Shown here: positions 1 through 9,046 of the stretch, one piece after another
Position numbering within the stretch: position 1 is the first letter of the stretch
Layout of the letters: each line of letters begins with the position of its first letter
Origin: CAZPAH01 sp964584495
GTDB lineage: Bacteria; Krumholzibacteriota; Krumholzibacteriia; Krumholzibacteriales; Krumholzibacteriaceae
Reading direction: 5' to 3'
NCBI GenBank assembly: GCA_964584495.1
Contig: CAZPAH010000001.1
Location: 25,575 to 89,574 of the forward strand
Length of the DNA: 64,000 nt
Translations under genes and position numbers: made by a program
Notes under the pieces: generated by a model
Told to the model about the DNA's origin: nothing
The model's input: the letters and a program-made list of their open reading frames with translations, nothing else
Database searches by the model: none

Positions 1-1572
1 GAGCACCTCGGATTCCATTCCCGCTCCATGATCCTTCACTATTATCCGGATATACTCCCCCGTTTTCATCCCTTCCTTGAAGGCGGGGTGGTCCCTGTCC
101 ATCCTCTGATTTTCTATCGAGATATTAATGACCCCCCCGTTGGGCATCGATTCCCTCGCGTTCATGCAGATATTGAGAAAGGCTTCGTACATCTGGGCGG
201 GATCCCCCTCTATGTTGATCATCTCCGCCCTGCTTATCCTTGAGACCGAGATATGGTCCATCGGGAGAATGCAGCTCCTCGTGGCGCGGGCGAGGACCTC
301 CCCGACATCCATCACCTCGAGATTGTACCGACCCTTTCTCGACATGGAAAGAAGCTGTCGGGTGAGCCTCGTCGCCCTGGCCCCGGCTTCCTCTATCTTC
401 CTCAGCTGCATCACCCTCTCGTCGTACTCCGGGAGGGAGTTCCTGACGAGCGAGGCATATCCCATCATCGCTCCGATAAGATTGTTGTAGTCGTGCGCCA
501 CTCCGCCCGCAAGGGTGGCGACGCTTTCAAGGTGCTTTCCATCGAGAGCGTTCTGCTCCAGCATCCGGCTCTTGCTTACGTTTTCCAACGTGCCCTGTAT
601 GGCCCTGCTTCCCTTGAAATCTATCGAATGAAGATGTATCTCTACTTCCGCTCCCGATGCGGCCAGCCTGTATACATGGTAGTACTTTTTCGGTGGAGCG
701 TCCTCCTCGTGCAGGAACCTTTCGATCATTCCATGGAGATCCGCCGCATCCTCCCCTATCAGAAAATCCTCCAGCCTTCCCCCCTTCACCCTCTCCGCGG
801 GCGCGCCGAGAAGATCGGGTAGCCTTTCGCTGAAGAACTCCAGCCTCCCGTATGTAATAAGGAAGAATTGGCGCTCGCACGTGTCGATCAGCGCCTTGTA
901 CTTGCTCAGCTCCTTGTCCAGTGCGCGGATCTCCAGCCTTCGCTCCACCGCCAGCGCCAGCGTCTCCGAGAACTTCCCGATCAGCTCCTTCTCGGTTTCC
1001 GTGAAATCCCCTTCCGGGGTGAGGGCCAGTATCATAAGAGGCTCGCCCGAACGGTTTCTCTGGCTGATGAGGGTCGTTTTACGGCTTCCGTCGTCCTCTA
1101 TCTTTCTGAAGATCGAGGCGAACGTGTCCTCGGCTAAGACCATCTCCTCGGCGAGCATCGTCAGCATCGCCTCCACATCATGTACCCCGAGAGTAACCGG
1201 CTTCTTCGTGGAAAAAACCGTCTCGAGCCACGCGTCCACCTTCCGCGAGCTTCCGTTCTCGTAAGAGAATCCCTTCAGGTAGTGGAAATTGCCTTCCTTC
1301 GAGGATACGGTTCTTATGGTGGTCCGCATGCCCTTGAGATCTCTGATAACGATCGCCGCGTGCTGTAGATCGAAAAGATCGATAAGGTAGTTTGAGACGG
1401 CGTTCAGGGCATCATCGATAGATTCCTGGGCCAGGAGGTTTTTACACATGAAGATGGCGCTGTCAAGCCCCAGCATTTCCCTGCCGGAGCGGGGTTCGCT
1501 CTTGCGGCTTCTCCCTGCGGTCGCCTTCTTGCTCTCTTTTCCCCCGTTGTCGTGCAGGCCGGATTCTTTCAT
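1..1572 (-). CDS. Sensor histidine kinase with GAF- and PAS-like input regions (C-terminus outside the window)
   Basis: The minus-strand frame opens at ATG 1572 and runs off the left edge, leaving 524 residues. Residues about 55-205 look like a GAF domain, and about 215-335 like a PAS domain. The kinase core follows: an H-box with sequence GGVAHDYNN (phospho-accepting His360), an N-box with NICMNARES (Asn471), and the start of the G1 box DSGAGM (Asp514). HDxNN H-boxes are typical of soluble or hybrid kinases of the NtrB/PAS type, so a receiver domain may follow beyond position 1. No membrane segment is visible, so the kinase is probably cytoplasmic. A GAGGAG Shine-Dalgarno sits just before the ATG. 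The signal sensed and the partner regulator cannot be told from the sequence. Confidence 0.88.
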   Translation of the reverse strand, partial: MKESGLHDNGGKESKKATAGRSRKSEPRSGREMLGLDSAIFMCKNLLAQESIDDALNAVSNYLIDLFDLQHAAIVIRDLKGMRTTIRTVSSKEGNFHYLKGFSYENGSSRKVDAWLETVFSTKKPVTLGVHDVEAMLTMLAEEMVLAEDTFASIFRKIEDDGSRKTTLISQRNRSGEPLMILALTPEGDFTETEKELIGKFSETLALAVERRLEIRALDKELSKYKALIDTCERQFFLITYGRLEFFSERLPDLLGAPAERVKGGRLEDFLIGEDAADLHGMIERFLHEEDAPPKKYYHVYRLAASGAEVEIHLHSIDFKGSRAIQGTLENVSKSRMLEQNALDGKHLESVATLAGGVAHDYNNLIGAMMGYASLVRNSLPEYDERVMQLRKIEEAGARATRLTRQLLSMSRKGRYNLEVMDVGEVLARATRSCILPMDHISVSRISRAEMINIEGDPAQMYEAFLNICMNARESMPNGGVINISIENQRMDRDHPAFKEGMKTGEYIRIIVKDHGAGMESEVL

Positions 1573-1710
1573 CTCTCCTCGGTCCCCGCGGAAAAAGTGA
1601 TATCCTCCGGGTTACCCTTCCATCACATTGAATCAGATCGACGGCCTCCCGGTCAATAACCTTTTATTTCCGCATCCCCTACCGAGCCTCTTGGTAGCCG
1701 GCTTAAATCC

Positions 1711-1741
1711 GAAAAAAACGGGCGCCCGGAATGACGCCCGT
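1711..1741 (-). terminator. Rho-independent terminator of the CsgG-like gene
   Basis: On the minus strand a 7-bp perfect stem, ACGGGCG pairing with CGCCCGT, is followed by seven T residues (A 1712-1718 on the plus strand). It lies about 50 bases past the stop codon of the CsgG-like gene and before the histidine kinase, so it separates the two transcripts. Confidence 0.8.
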
Positions 1742-1789
1742 CCATTCTTTCGATTTCATCCTCGTCCCGGCCGAGGGGTCCGGTGCCGG

Positions 1790-2695
1790 CTACTTCAGGG
1801 AAACCATGTCCCCCGTCTCGAAGCCGCTTCCTTCCACAGCCTCCACCGTCGTGATCCCATCCTCCACCTCGGTGGCCTTAACGACGCCCACGTTCTCGTA
1901 GAGAACCTTGAGGATCTTGCCGGTCTTGGGGTGCTTGACGACCTTGGTCCTGCGCTTTACCTCGAAGACCATCCCATTCTTTATGCCAAGCTCGGTTCCC
2001 CCGTCTATGAAGAGCAGATCGTCGGCGGTGATCAGAAGCCCCTGCCAGGGCCGATTCGCCACCTGCTCCTCGAGCTTTTCTACGATTCCGTTGATAACCT
2101 TCCGCGTCGCCTTGCCAACAACATGATCGTCGAATTTCTTCTGGTCTCCGAAGCTGAACTCGTTGGTCGAGAGGCCCAGCGAGCGCGAGGTTTCCTCCTT
2201 GGTCACAGCGTCAGCCCAGAGCACCTCGCCGGTGCCGATATCGATCAGACGCAGGTCGACCGCCACCCGTCCCGTGTACGAGCCGACGCCTGCCCTGCCT
2301 CCCAGCTTCTTAAGGGCTCCTCCCGCCTTGCTCTCCTTGTAGCCGAACTCTGTTATGGTGGCTTTCACAAGAATATCGCCGATCTCGAGCTTCTGCTCGA
2401 CATTCGCGTTGGGGTTGGCGAGATCGGACATGCTCAGGTTCTTCTCGGCCAGCAACTCGTCGAGCGCCGCGCGTTCGAAAACGCGGAACTTGCCAGTCTT
2501 GACAAGCGCCGTGATGAGCATGTCGGCCATGCCGGTTCCGGGATGCGGGCCGTGGTACCAGGTGTGCTGGGACTTATCCACGAACTCGCCCACGATGACG
2601 CGGAACTTGATCGCCGGTTCCTGCGCCCCGGCGATCGAGGCCAGGGCGGCCGTGAGGATCAGAGCCGCCATCAGGCTCAAAGAGATTTTCTTCAT
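1790..2695 (-). CDS. CsgG-family secreted protein
   Basis: 301 residues. A Sec signal peptide (MKKISLSLMAALILTAA, probable cleavage after AGA near residue 24) lacks a lipobox cysteine, unlike the curli lipoprotein CsgG. Residues about 30-210 match the CsgG/penicillin-binding LpoB-like fold: an opening V-x-x-F-V-D strand, the stretch around GMADMLITALVKTGKFRVFER, and RLIDIGTGEVLWAD. About 85 C-terminal residues resemble the FlgT C-terminal beta domain (LGIKNGMVFEV...GVVKATEV). Family members act in the periplasm or outer membrane in secretion or envelope assembly. No curli genes are nearby, so a curli role is not supported. It is followed by a strong terminator and forms its own unit or follows the Met-rich gene upstream. 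Confidence 0.8.
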   Translation of the reverse strand: MKKISLSLMAALILTAALASIAGAQEPAIKFRVIVGEFVDKSQHTWYHGPHPGTGMADMLITALVKTGKFRVFERAALDELLAEKNLSMSDLANPNANVEQKLEIGDILVKATITEFGYKESKAGGALKKLGGRAGVGSYTGRVAVDLRLIDIGTGEVLWADAVTKEETSRSLGLSTNEFSFGDQKKFDDHVVGKATRKVINGIVEKLEEQVANRPWQGLLITADDLLFIDGGTELGIKNGMVFEVKRRTKVVKHPKTGKILKVLYENVGVVKATEVEDGITTVEAVEGSGFETGDMVSLK

Positions 2696-2818
2696 CGTTC
2701 AACCCCTCTCTCTATTCCGGTTAAAAGAAATCAACCCGCCTCCGTTCGGCCCGCCGCGCACCGCCCCACAGGGACCAGGTCCGGCTTTTCGAACAGGGCG
2801 CTTATTTACAATCCCGGC

Positions 2819-3343
2819 TTACTGCAGCTCTTCGACCTTTTTCTTCATCGCCTTCCAATCGAAGCTCTTCGCTATCTTCATCCCCTCTTCCTCCTTGATC
2901 CCCTCGAAGGTCAGGATGAAGACTGCGCCTTTATCTTTTTCGGGGGTGAGAACAACCGTTATTGAGCCCGTTTCATCATCTTTTTCAAACAGCAAATGAA
3001 CGGGGAACCCGTCGATCTCCTTCATCTCGAGCTTGCCTTCCGACGACTCGTATTTCATCTCTCCCTGTCCCCCGTATGCCCCCGCCATCGAGCCCTGCCC
3101 TATAGTTATCATGGCGCTGATCTCGTTGTCCCCCTTCTTGTACGTTCTCATCGCCTGGACCATCTTCATCCCCATCATGTCCATCTCCATCCCCTCGGGA
3201 TCTTCTCCCTTCCATCCCTTGACATCTTTCAGAAGCCCGTAAAGCTGCTCGTGTTTCTCCGCGTGAAGGTCCGCCGGAGCGACCGCCTGGAACAGAAAAA
3301 CGACGGCCAGCGTCAGGGCCGAAAAGAGCGTTGCTCTAAGCAT
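2819..3343 (-). CDS. Secreted protein of unknown function with a Met-rich segment
   Basis: 174 residues with a clear Sec signal peptide (MLRATLFSALTLAVVFLFQA, cleavage probably after LHA at about residue 28). The mature part has a Met-rich stretch at about residues 52-65 (GMEMDMMGMKMVQAM), then a mixed alpha/beta region with a Gly-rich AGAYGGQGEMKYE segment and a Lys/Glu-rich C-terminal helix. There is no Cys, so it is not a lipoprotein. The start is supported by a GGGAGGAA Shine-Dalgarno six bases upstream. I do not recognise the family. It lies upstream of the CsgG-like gene on the same strand with a 123-base gap, so co-transcription is possible. Confidence 0.75.
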   Translation of the reverse strand: MLRATLFSALTLAVVFLFQAVAPADLHAEKHEQLYGLLKDVKGWKGEDPEGMEMDMMGMKMVQAMRTYKKGDNEISAMITIGQGSMAGAYGGQGEMKYESSEGKLEMKEIDGFPVHLLFEKDDETGSITVVLTPEKDKGAVFILTFEGIKEEEGMKIAKSFDWKAMKKKVEELQ

Positions 3344-3673
3344 TCGAATTCCTCCCGTTCAAGAAAACCCCCTTATTTACAGCTTAAGATACCTTGCCTT
3401 CGAGAAAAAATATTACACCATTCCCCAGCCGCAATAAACAAAAAAGTTGCCATATGAAACTATCTTCTTGCCGGCCGGGCGGTTCCGCCGATCCGTCCGT
3501 GGGAAACGGACGTCTCTCCCCCGGCTGGCCGAAACGGGCCCGGGCCAGGGATAAAACAGCTTGACGCTGACGCTTCGGCGTTGCTAGGTTTCATTTGCGG
3601 CCTCGTAACTTTCCCCCCGGGGCCGTCCGAGCGAGGCGCCCGCCCGCCGGTTTTCGAACAGACTGGAGGCGTT
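3344..3673. other. Divergent intergenic region, no gene seen
   Basis: 330 bases between two divergent genes. The left part (3360-3450) is AT-rich and holds the leader of the Met-rich protein. The right part is GC-rich and contains the plus-strand promoter candidate of the M20 peptidase at 3561-3590. I see no convincing small ORF or RNA gene. Confidence 0.6.
3561..3590 (+). promoter_or_regulatory. Sigma-70-type promoter candidate for the M20 peptidase
   Basis: TTGACG (3561-3566) and TAGGTT (3585-3590) with an 18-base spacer, about 84 bases upstream of the chosen ATG. The -35 matches 5 of 6 consensus bases; the -10 is weaker. Confidence 0.45.
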
Positions 3674-4912
3674 ATGGATTCGAAGATGATCAAAAAGATA
3701 TATGACAAGATAGACGGTTATGCAGATTCGATGATAGAGTTGCAGACGGGCTTGACCGCTATCCCCGCCCTCGGACCGGAGAACGACGGAGAGGGAGAGG
3801 CCGAAAAGGCGGCGTTTCTCGAAGAGTGGCTGGAAAGAGAGATCGGATTCGATATCGTCGAGCACTACGATGCCCCGGACGACAGAGTCCCCTCGGGCTC
3901 GAGGCCGAATATCATAGCAATCATGAAAGGCTCTTCCTCCGACAGGAAGATCTGGGTCATGGGACACATCGACGTGGTCCCTCCGGGCGACCTTAATAAG
4001 TGGGACACCGACCCCTATAAAGTTGTTGTCAAGGACGGCAAGTTGTTCGGCCGTGGTACCGAGGATAACCAGCACGGGATCGTCATTCCCCTCTTCGCCC
4101 TCAAAGCGATCAAGGAGCTCGGCTTCCCCCTGCCCTACGACGTCGGGGTGGCCCTTGTCTCCGACGAGGAGACGGGAAGCGGACACGGCATAGGATACCT
4201 GCTGGACAAATGTGCCCGTTTCGGCAAGGACGATTTCATTCTCGTCCCCGACGCGGGCGAGCCGAGCGGGGCGATGATAGAGGTGGCGGAGAAATCGATC
4301 TATTGGCTGAAGGTCGAGACTAAAGGGAAGCAGTGCCACGCCTCGACCCCCGCGGCGGGAGTCAACGCTCATTTCGCCGCGGCTAACCTGATAACGCGCC
4401 TCGCCGCTCTTTACGATATTTTCGATCTTCGCGACGAGGTTTTCGATCCACCGATATCGACCTTCGAAGCGACGAAGAAGGAGGCGAACGTACCCAATAT
4501 AAACACGATTCCCGGTGACGACGTCTTTTACCTCGACATGCGCGTGCTGCCCGGGATCGATCTCGCCGATGTCGATTCCGAGATAAGGAATATCGCCGAT
4601 GGCGTGGAGAAGGAGTTCGACGTCAAGATAACGACATCCTCGGCGCAGAAAGAGGTCGCTGCGCCGGCCACCGCCGCGGACGCTCCCGTTGTCAAGGCGC
4701 TCGCCGCGTCGATAAAGGATGTCTACGGGATCGAAGCTCGTCCCATGGGTATAGGGGGTGGCACGGTCGCGGCATTCTTCAGGCGCAGGGGGTTTTCAGC
4801 CGTAGTCTGGTCGAAGATAGAGGATACCTGCCACCAGCCGAACGAGTTTACAACGGTCGAAAATATGGTCGGGGACTCGAAGGTTCTCGCCCACCTGTTC
4901 ATGCAGGGGTGA
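3674..4912 (+). CDS. M20-family metallopeptidase (ArgE/DapE-like)
   Basis: 412 residues from ATG 3674, chosen because a GGAGG-like site precedes it and the longer reading upstream is low-complexity and GC-rich. The dizinc site is visible: GHIDVVPPGD (His98, Asp100), GRGTEDNQHG (Asp131), DEETGSG (Glu165 general base and Glu166), and a C-terminal IEDTCHQPNE supplying the last metal His. A lid/dimerisation domain follows roughly residues 200-310. Family enzymes remove acyl groups from amino acids or cleave dipeptides; Xaa-His dipeptidase, succinyl-diaminopimelate desuccinylase and acetylornithine deacetylase activities all share these motifs. The substrate is not decidable here because no biosynthetic operon surrounds it. 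It converges with the aldehyde dehydrogenase gene, one base apart. Confidence 0.88.
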   Translation: MDSKMIKKIYDKIDGYADSMIELQTGLTAIPALGPENDGEGEAEKAAFLEEWLEREIGFDIVEHYDAPDDRVPSGSRPNIIAIMKGSSSDRKIWVMGHIDVVPPGDLNKWDTDPYKVVVKDGKLFGRGTEDNQHGIVIPLFALKAIKELGFPLPYDVGVALVSDEETGSGHGIGYLLDKCARFGKDDFILVPDAGEPSGAMIEVAEKSIYWLKVETKGKQCHASTPAAGVNAHFAAANLITRLAALYDIFDLRDEVFDPPISTFEATKKEANVPNINTIPGDDVFYLDMRVLPGIDLADVDSEIRNIADGVEKEFDVKITTSSAQKEVAAPATAADAPVVKALAASIKDVYGIEARPMGIGGGTVAAFFRRRGFSAVVWSKIEDTCHQPNEFTTVENMVGDSKVLAHLFMQG

Positions 4913-4913
4913 T

Positions 4914-6332
4914 TCAACCCGGCAGGACCAAAAGCCTGGTTTCGCAAAGCTCCCTAATCGCGTACCTCAACCCTTCGCGGCCGGTCCCCGATTCCTTCAC
5001 GCCACCGTAAGGCATCCTGTCGACCCTGAATGTCGGTACATCCCCCGCGATCACCCCGCCGACCTCGAGTTCCTCGAAAGCCTTTCTTATCCTGCCGAAA
5101 TCGCGCGTGTATACCCCCGCCTGCAGACCGTACTTCGAGTCGTTCACGGATTCGACCGCCTCGTCGAAATCGTCGTACCCGAAAACGGCGGCGACCGGCC
5201 CGAAGACCTCCTCGTCCACCACCTTCATCCCTGCGGCGGCGTTCCTGATGACGGCCGGCTCGATGAAAGCGCCCTTTCTGCGCCCGCCGCAGACGAGGTT
5301 CGCTCCCCCCGCGAGCGCTTCCTCTACCCAGCTCTCGACCCTCACCGCCTCGCCCTGCGTAATCATCGGCCCGATCTCGGTGTCCTCATCCTCGGGATCT
5401 CCGGTCTTCAGCGAGGACACCCTCCCGGAGAAATCCTTAAGGAAATCTTCCAAGATGCTGTTGTGAACGAATACCCTCTGAACCGATATGCATACCTGCC
5501 CCGAAAAGGCATATGCGCCGGTCACTATCCTTTCCAGCGCTCCGGGCATATCGTCCCAGTCTTCATGCAGGATGACGGCGGCGTTCCCGCCGAGCTCGAG
5601 AGTGACCCTCTTGTCCCAGGCCTGCCTTTTCAACGCCCAGCCTACCGGCGCGCTCCCGGTGAATGTGACCTTGCGTATCCTTCGGTCGGAGCAGAGTCCG
5701 GATGCCTCCCTCCCCGTCATCGGCAACACGCTCAGCATTCCGTCCACCGCCCCCGCCGAATCGATCACGTCGGCCAGCATGAGAGCGGTCAGCGGGGTCT
5801 CGCTCGACGGTTTCAATATCACGGGGCATCCCGCCGCGATGGCGGGGGCGATCTTGTGCGCTACCAGGTTCAGGGGGAAGTTGAACGGTGTTATGGCCAG
5901 AACCGGCCCAAGGGGAAACAGCCCGGTTATCCCGGCCTTTCCCCTTGTCGCGGGGGAGACGTCGAGGCGTATCACCTCTCCGGCGATCCCGCCGCACTCC
6001 CGGGCAGCCTCCCTGAAAGTCATCACGGCCCTGGAGACCTCCCCCCTCGCATACTTCATCGGCTTGCCCGACTCCCGGGCTATCATCCGCGCGAACTTGT
6101 CGGCCTCAGCCTCCAGACCGAGGGCCGTTCTCTCAAGCAGCCCCTCCTTCTCGTAAGCCGGCATCTTCCTGGAAACGGCGAACGCCTCGGCAGCTTGGGA
6201 AACCGCCTTCTCTATGGATTCCTGTCCCGGCCTGAGGGCGCGCCCCACGATATCCCCGCTGTACGGGGAGGTGACGTCGAATATTTCCCCTTCGTGGGAC
6301 CATCTCCCACAGAGATAACAGAGCTTTTCCAT
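4914..6332 (-). CDS. NAD(P)-dependent aldehyde dehydrogenase
   Basis: 472 residues, the usual length of the ALDH superfamily. Visible motifs are the oxyanion/Rossmann segment ITPFNFP (Asn151), the cofactor Lys in LKPSSETP (Lys174), FTGSAPVG, the general base in LELGGN (Glu246) and the catalytic nucleophile in FSGQVCISVQR (Cys281). FSGQVC and the overall pattern resemble the non-phosphorylating GAPDH/lactaldehyde/succinate-semialdehyde branch, but the substrate cannot be fixed from sequence alone. The N-terminus carries CYLCGRW, unusual but not an evident metal site. A GGGAGG Shine-Dalgarno supports the start at 6332. It is a single gene, convergent with the M20 peptidase and divergent from the membrane protein at 6422. 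Confidence 0.9.
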   Translation of the reverse strand: MEKLCYLCGRWSHEGEIFDVTSPYSGDIVGRALRPGQESIEKAVSQAAEAFAVSRKMPAYEKEGLLERTALGLEAEADKFARMIARESGKPMKYARGEVSRAVMTFREAARECGGIAGEVIRLDVSPATRGKAGITGLFPLGPVLAITPFNFPLNLVAHKIAPAIAAGCPVILKPSSETPLTALMLADVIDSAGAVDGMLSVLPMTGREASGLCSDRRIRKVTFTGSAPVGWALKRQAWDKRVTLELGGNAAVILHEDWDDMPGALERIVTGAYAFSGQVCISVQRVFVHNSILEDFLKDFSGRVSSLKTGDPEDEDTEIGPMITQGEAVRVESWVEEALAGGANLVCGGRRKGAFIEPAVIRNAAAGMKVVDEEVFGPVAAVFGYDDFDEAVESVNDSKYGLQAGVYTRDFGRIRKAFEELEVGGVIAGDVPTFRVDRMPYGGVKESGTGREGLRYAIRELCETRLLVLPG

Positions 6333-6381
6333 AAACCTCCCGCTTTCTCCAAATAGAATGTTCCCTTTTTACTGTTCATAA

Positions 6382-6390
6382 TGGTACAAT
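6382..6390 (+). promoter_or_regulatory. Extended -10 promoter candidate for the membrane protein gene
   Basis: TG-G-TACAAT is an extended -10 element (TGn plus a 5-of-6 -10), about 31 bases upstream of ATG 6422. No good -35 is seen, which is usual for extended -10 promoters. Confidence 0.4.
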
Positions 6391-6421
6391 ACATCGAAAC
6401 TTGTTCCCGTGGGAGACCGCC

Positions 6422-7714
6422 ATGTTCACGAAAAACCTTTTTTTCCTGGCCGTTTTCCTCGTCCTGAGCTATCTCTTTTTCTGGATCTGCGTCGACAACG
6501 GTTTCTGGAACAGTTACGACTACGTTTCCCTCGAGAACAGCCTCCTTATGAAGGAGAATCTCTCCAACGCCTTCAACAGCCGGGACCCCTTCAAGTTTCA
6601 ACCCCTTGTTTACAGCATTCACTATCTCCTGTTCAAATATTTCTTTTTCGACGCCAGAGGGTACTTCATTTTCAACATACTCCTTCACGGATTCAACTCG
6701 CTGCTCGTTTTCCTTCTGGTGAAGACCATCCTGAAGGACCGGACCGTGGCTTTTCTCTCGGGTCTCCTCTTCGTTTTCACCGTCGGGAGCTATGGCAAAT
6801 CGATAATGATAGCTTCGGGGCTGGAGGATCTAGTCATAACGTCGCTGACGCTTCTCACGATGATATTCTATTTCAAAAACGAGCTCGACAGCGGGGGTAA
6901 GATAGGGAGCGTAAAATATCTTTTCACGCTTCTCTTCTTCGTCGCCTCGATCTTTACGAGGAGCACCAGCTTCTCGATACTCGGCGCCTTTCTGGCTTTC
7001 AACATCTTCTTCCGTTCTGAGACGGGTAAACCCGCATTCCACGCGGGCTTCATCATTCTCCTGTGCATCGCGGTCGTCTCGCTGGTAATCAAGACCACCG
7101 TCCTGCACTATTCGCCGCCCTTCTACACCAGGAACCCGGGTGCGCTGAAGTTCATCTTTTACGCTTTCAAGAACGTGATCAACTATCTCGTCAGGATGAT
7201 ATTCCCGATCCATACTTCCAACCTTGTCACCGATAGCGGGCCGGCCGTAAGGTTCATCTACCGTTTTGCTACGGAGATAAGGATTCTCATAGCCCTTACC
7301 GTTCTCTCCTACTCGTTCTTCGGTTTCGTTTTCGGTAACAGGGCCATACGTTTTTTCATCGCATGGACCTATATCATGGTCATCCCCTTCGCTTTCTTCC
7401 AGTTCCCCAACGACTGGCTGAACATCCGGCATCTCTATCTTGTTTCGGTGGGATTCGTCACGGTAATATCGGCCGGGGCCGTCTTCTGCTCCAGGCTTAT
7501 CGCCTCCCACAGGTGGCGGCGTTTCGTTCCGTTCGCCGTGCCCGTCGCATTCATCGTCCTGTCCAGATTCATAGTGGTGCAGCTCGACCACAGCTACGAG
7601 ATTAAGGCCGCCGCCGCCGCTACCGACGAGTACAGGAAGGCCCTGACGGAAAAGTTTCCATATGTAAAAGACGAGGACGGGGTGCTGGAGATGATCGAGC
7701 AGCCGCCCCGCTGA
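6422..7714 (+). CDS. Multi-pass membrane protein, GT-C glycosyltransferase-like
   Basis: 430 residues from ATG 6422, preferred over an upstream TTG at 6401 because GGGAGA lies six bases before it. It has about ten hydrophobic segments, beginning with residues 5-22. After the first segment comes an extracytoplasmic loop with paired acidic/aromatic residues (SYDYVSLENS) and then KFQPLVYSIHYLLFKYFF...FNILLHGFNSLLVFLLV. This order matches the PMT/TMTC-like GT-C architecture, which uses lipid-linked sugars to glycosylate on the outer face of the cytoplasmic membrane. Catalytic assignment is tentative, since GT-C families diverge strongly. It is a single-gene unit with no sugar-pathway neighbours. 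Confidence 0.6.
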   Translation: MFTKNLFFLAVFLVLSYLFFWICVDNGFWNSYDYVSLENSLLMKENLSNAFNSRDPFKFQPLVYSIHYLLFKYFFFDARGYFIFNILLHGFNSLLVFLLVKTILKDRTVAFLSGLLFVFTVGSYGKSIMIASGLEDLVITSLTLLTMIFYFKNELDSGGKIGSVKYLFTLLFFVASIFTRSTSFSILGAFLAFNIFFRSETGKPAFHAGFIILLCIAVVSLVIKTTVLHYSPPFYTRNPGALKFIFYAFKNVINYLVRMIFPIHTSNLVTDSGPAVRFIYRFATEIRILIALTVLSYSFFGFVFGNRAIRFFIAWTYIMVIPFAFFQFPNDWLNIRHLYLVSVGFVTVISAGAVFCSRLIASHRWRRFVPFAVPVAFIVLSRFIVVQLDHSYEIKAAAAATDEYRKALTEKFPYVKDEDGVLEMIEQPPR

Positions 7715-7733
7715 CCCTCCCAGCGCAGACGGC

Positions 7734-9044
7734 TCAGACAGGCCGGATCTTCAGCCTTTCTCCTCTCTCGATCCTTCCGAGATCCCTCTTGCTGATCCTT
7801 GCGCGGAAGATCATATCGTTTCCCTCGACCCTGCGATCTATTATCCTGGCGCTCTCCTCGATCGCCGCAATGATCTTGCCCTCGCCGGCCGACACCGTCA
7901 TCTCGACCTCGATACCTGTAGAGTCGATCCGCCGACCTATCAGCTCTAGAAGCCCGTCGACGCCGTCTCCTGACGCGGCGCTTATCATCACGGCCTCCGG
8001 GAACCGCTTCCTTATCCTCCCCGCCTCCAACCCCACGGCCGGCATGTCGCACTTGTTAAAAACGAGTATCGACCTGGCCTGAATCGGGGGCCGGCCCGCG
8101 CCCCCTTCCCCCCCAAGAACCTTTTCGAGAACCTTTTCGACGATTTCTATCCTTTCCTCGTAAGATTCCGATGTCGAATCGACGAGATGCAGCAGCAGGT
8201 CTGCTTCCTCCACGTCCAGGAGGGTCGCGCGGAAGCTGGCGACCAGGTGGGCGGGCAGCTTTCTTATGAACCCGACCGTATCGGTGAGCAGAAAGGTTTC
8301 CCCGCCGGCCGAAACGCGTCTCGTCGTCGAGTCGAGCGTGGAAAAGAGGCTGCCGCTCTCTACCACTCCGCTCCCCGCGATACGGTTGAGGAGGGTCGAT
8401 TTCCCCGCGTTCGTGTACCCGACGATCGTTACGTTGAATTCCCTCTTCCTCTTCTTGCGCCTCTCCGCCGCGCCGCGGTCGATCCTCTTCAATTCCTTGC
8501 CGAGATGGGATATCTTTTCCCTTACCTTCCTCCTGTCGACCTCGAGCTGTGTCTCGCCCGGACCCCTCGTGCCGATTCCGCCCGCCTGCCGCGAGAGATG
8601 ATCCCACAGCCGCCTAAGCCTCGGGAGGGCATACTTCAACTGGGCTATCTCCACCTGGATCCTGGCCTGCCTCGTTCTAGCCCTTCGCGAAAAGATATCG
8701 AGTATAAGCTCGGTTCTGTCGATGACGTTTATTTTCAAGGCGGCTTCTATATTCCGCGCCTGCGCCGGAGAGAGATCGTCGTCGAATATCACGAGATTGG
8801 CGCCGTTGCCGGCGATTAGGGCCGAGATCTCCTCGAGTTTTCCCTTGCCGATATAGGTCGATCCGTCGATGCGCGTCTTCTGCTGAATGAGGCGGCCGAT
8901 CACGTCCGCGCCCGCCGTCTCTGCGAGCTGCTTCAGCTCGTCCAGGTTCTCGGCCTCTTTGGCCAGACTCGATCCCGGGAGTTTCACTCCTACGAGAAAC
9001 GCTCTTTCTTCGGGGGTTTTCGCGGTCTGTGTGAAGAAGGGCAT
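7734..9044 (-). CDS. hflX: GTPase HflX
   Basis: 436 residues. The N-terminal HflX domain (YIGKGKLEEI, FDDDLSPAQARNIE, VIDRTELILDIFSRRARTRQARIQVEIAQL) is followed by the glycine-rich linker GGIGTRGPGETQLE (155-168) and a TRAFAC GTPase domain. In that domain the P-loop is GYTNAGKS (209-216), G3 is DTVGFI, G4 is NKCD and G5 is SAASG. HflX binds the 50S subunit and splits stalled or heat-damaged ribosomes. The stop lies 19 bases from the membrane-protein stop (convergent). The start is two bases after the stop of the secreted protein upstream, so the two are probably co-transcribed with gyrA. Confidence 0.96.
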   Translation of the reverse strand: MPFFTQTAKTPEERAFLVGVKLPGSSLAKEAENLDELKQLAETAGADVIGRLIQQKTRIDGSTYIGKGKLEEISALIAGNGANLVIFDDDLSPAQARNIEAALKINVIDRTELILDIFSRRARTRQARIQVEIAQLKYALPRLRRLWDHLSRQAGGIGTRGPGETQLEVDRRKVREKISHLGKELKRIDRGAAERRKKRKREFNVTIVGYTNAGKSTLLNRIAGSGVVESGSLFSTLDSTTRRVSAGGETFLLTDTVGFIRKLPAHLVASFRATLLDVEEADLLLHLVDSTSESYEERIEIVEKVLEKVLGGEGGAGRPPIQARSILVFNKCDMPAVGLEAGRIRKRFPEAVMISAASGDGVDGLLELIGRRIDSTGIEVEMTVSAGEGKIIAAIEESARIIDRRVEGNDMIFRARISKRDLGRIERGERLKIRPV

Positions 9045-9046
9045 AT

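Noticed and set aside
1790..2695. Naming the CsgG-family gene csgG (curli secretion)
   Set aside because: No lipobox and no curli subunit or chaperone genes nearby; only the family-level call is supported.
1628..2965. A 445-codon plus-strand frame opposite the CsgG-like gene
   Set aside because: The minus strand has a signal peptide, a CsgG fold and a terminator; the plus-strand protein has neither motifs nor a ribosome site.
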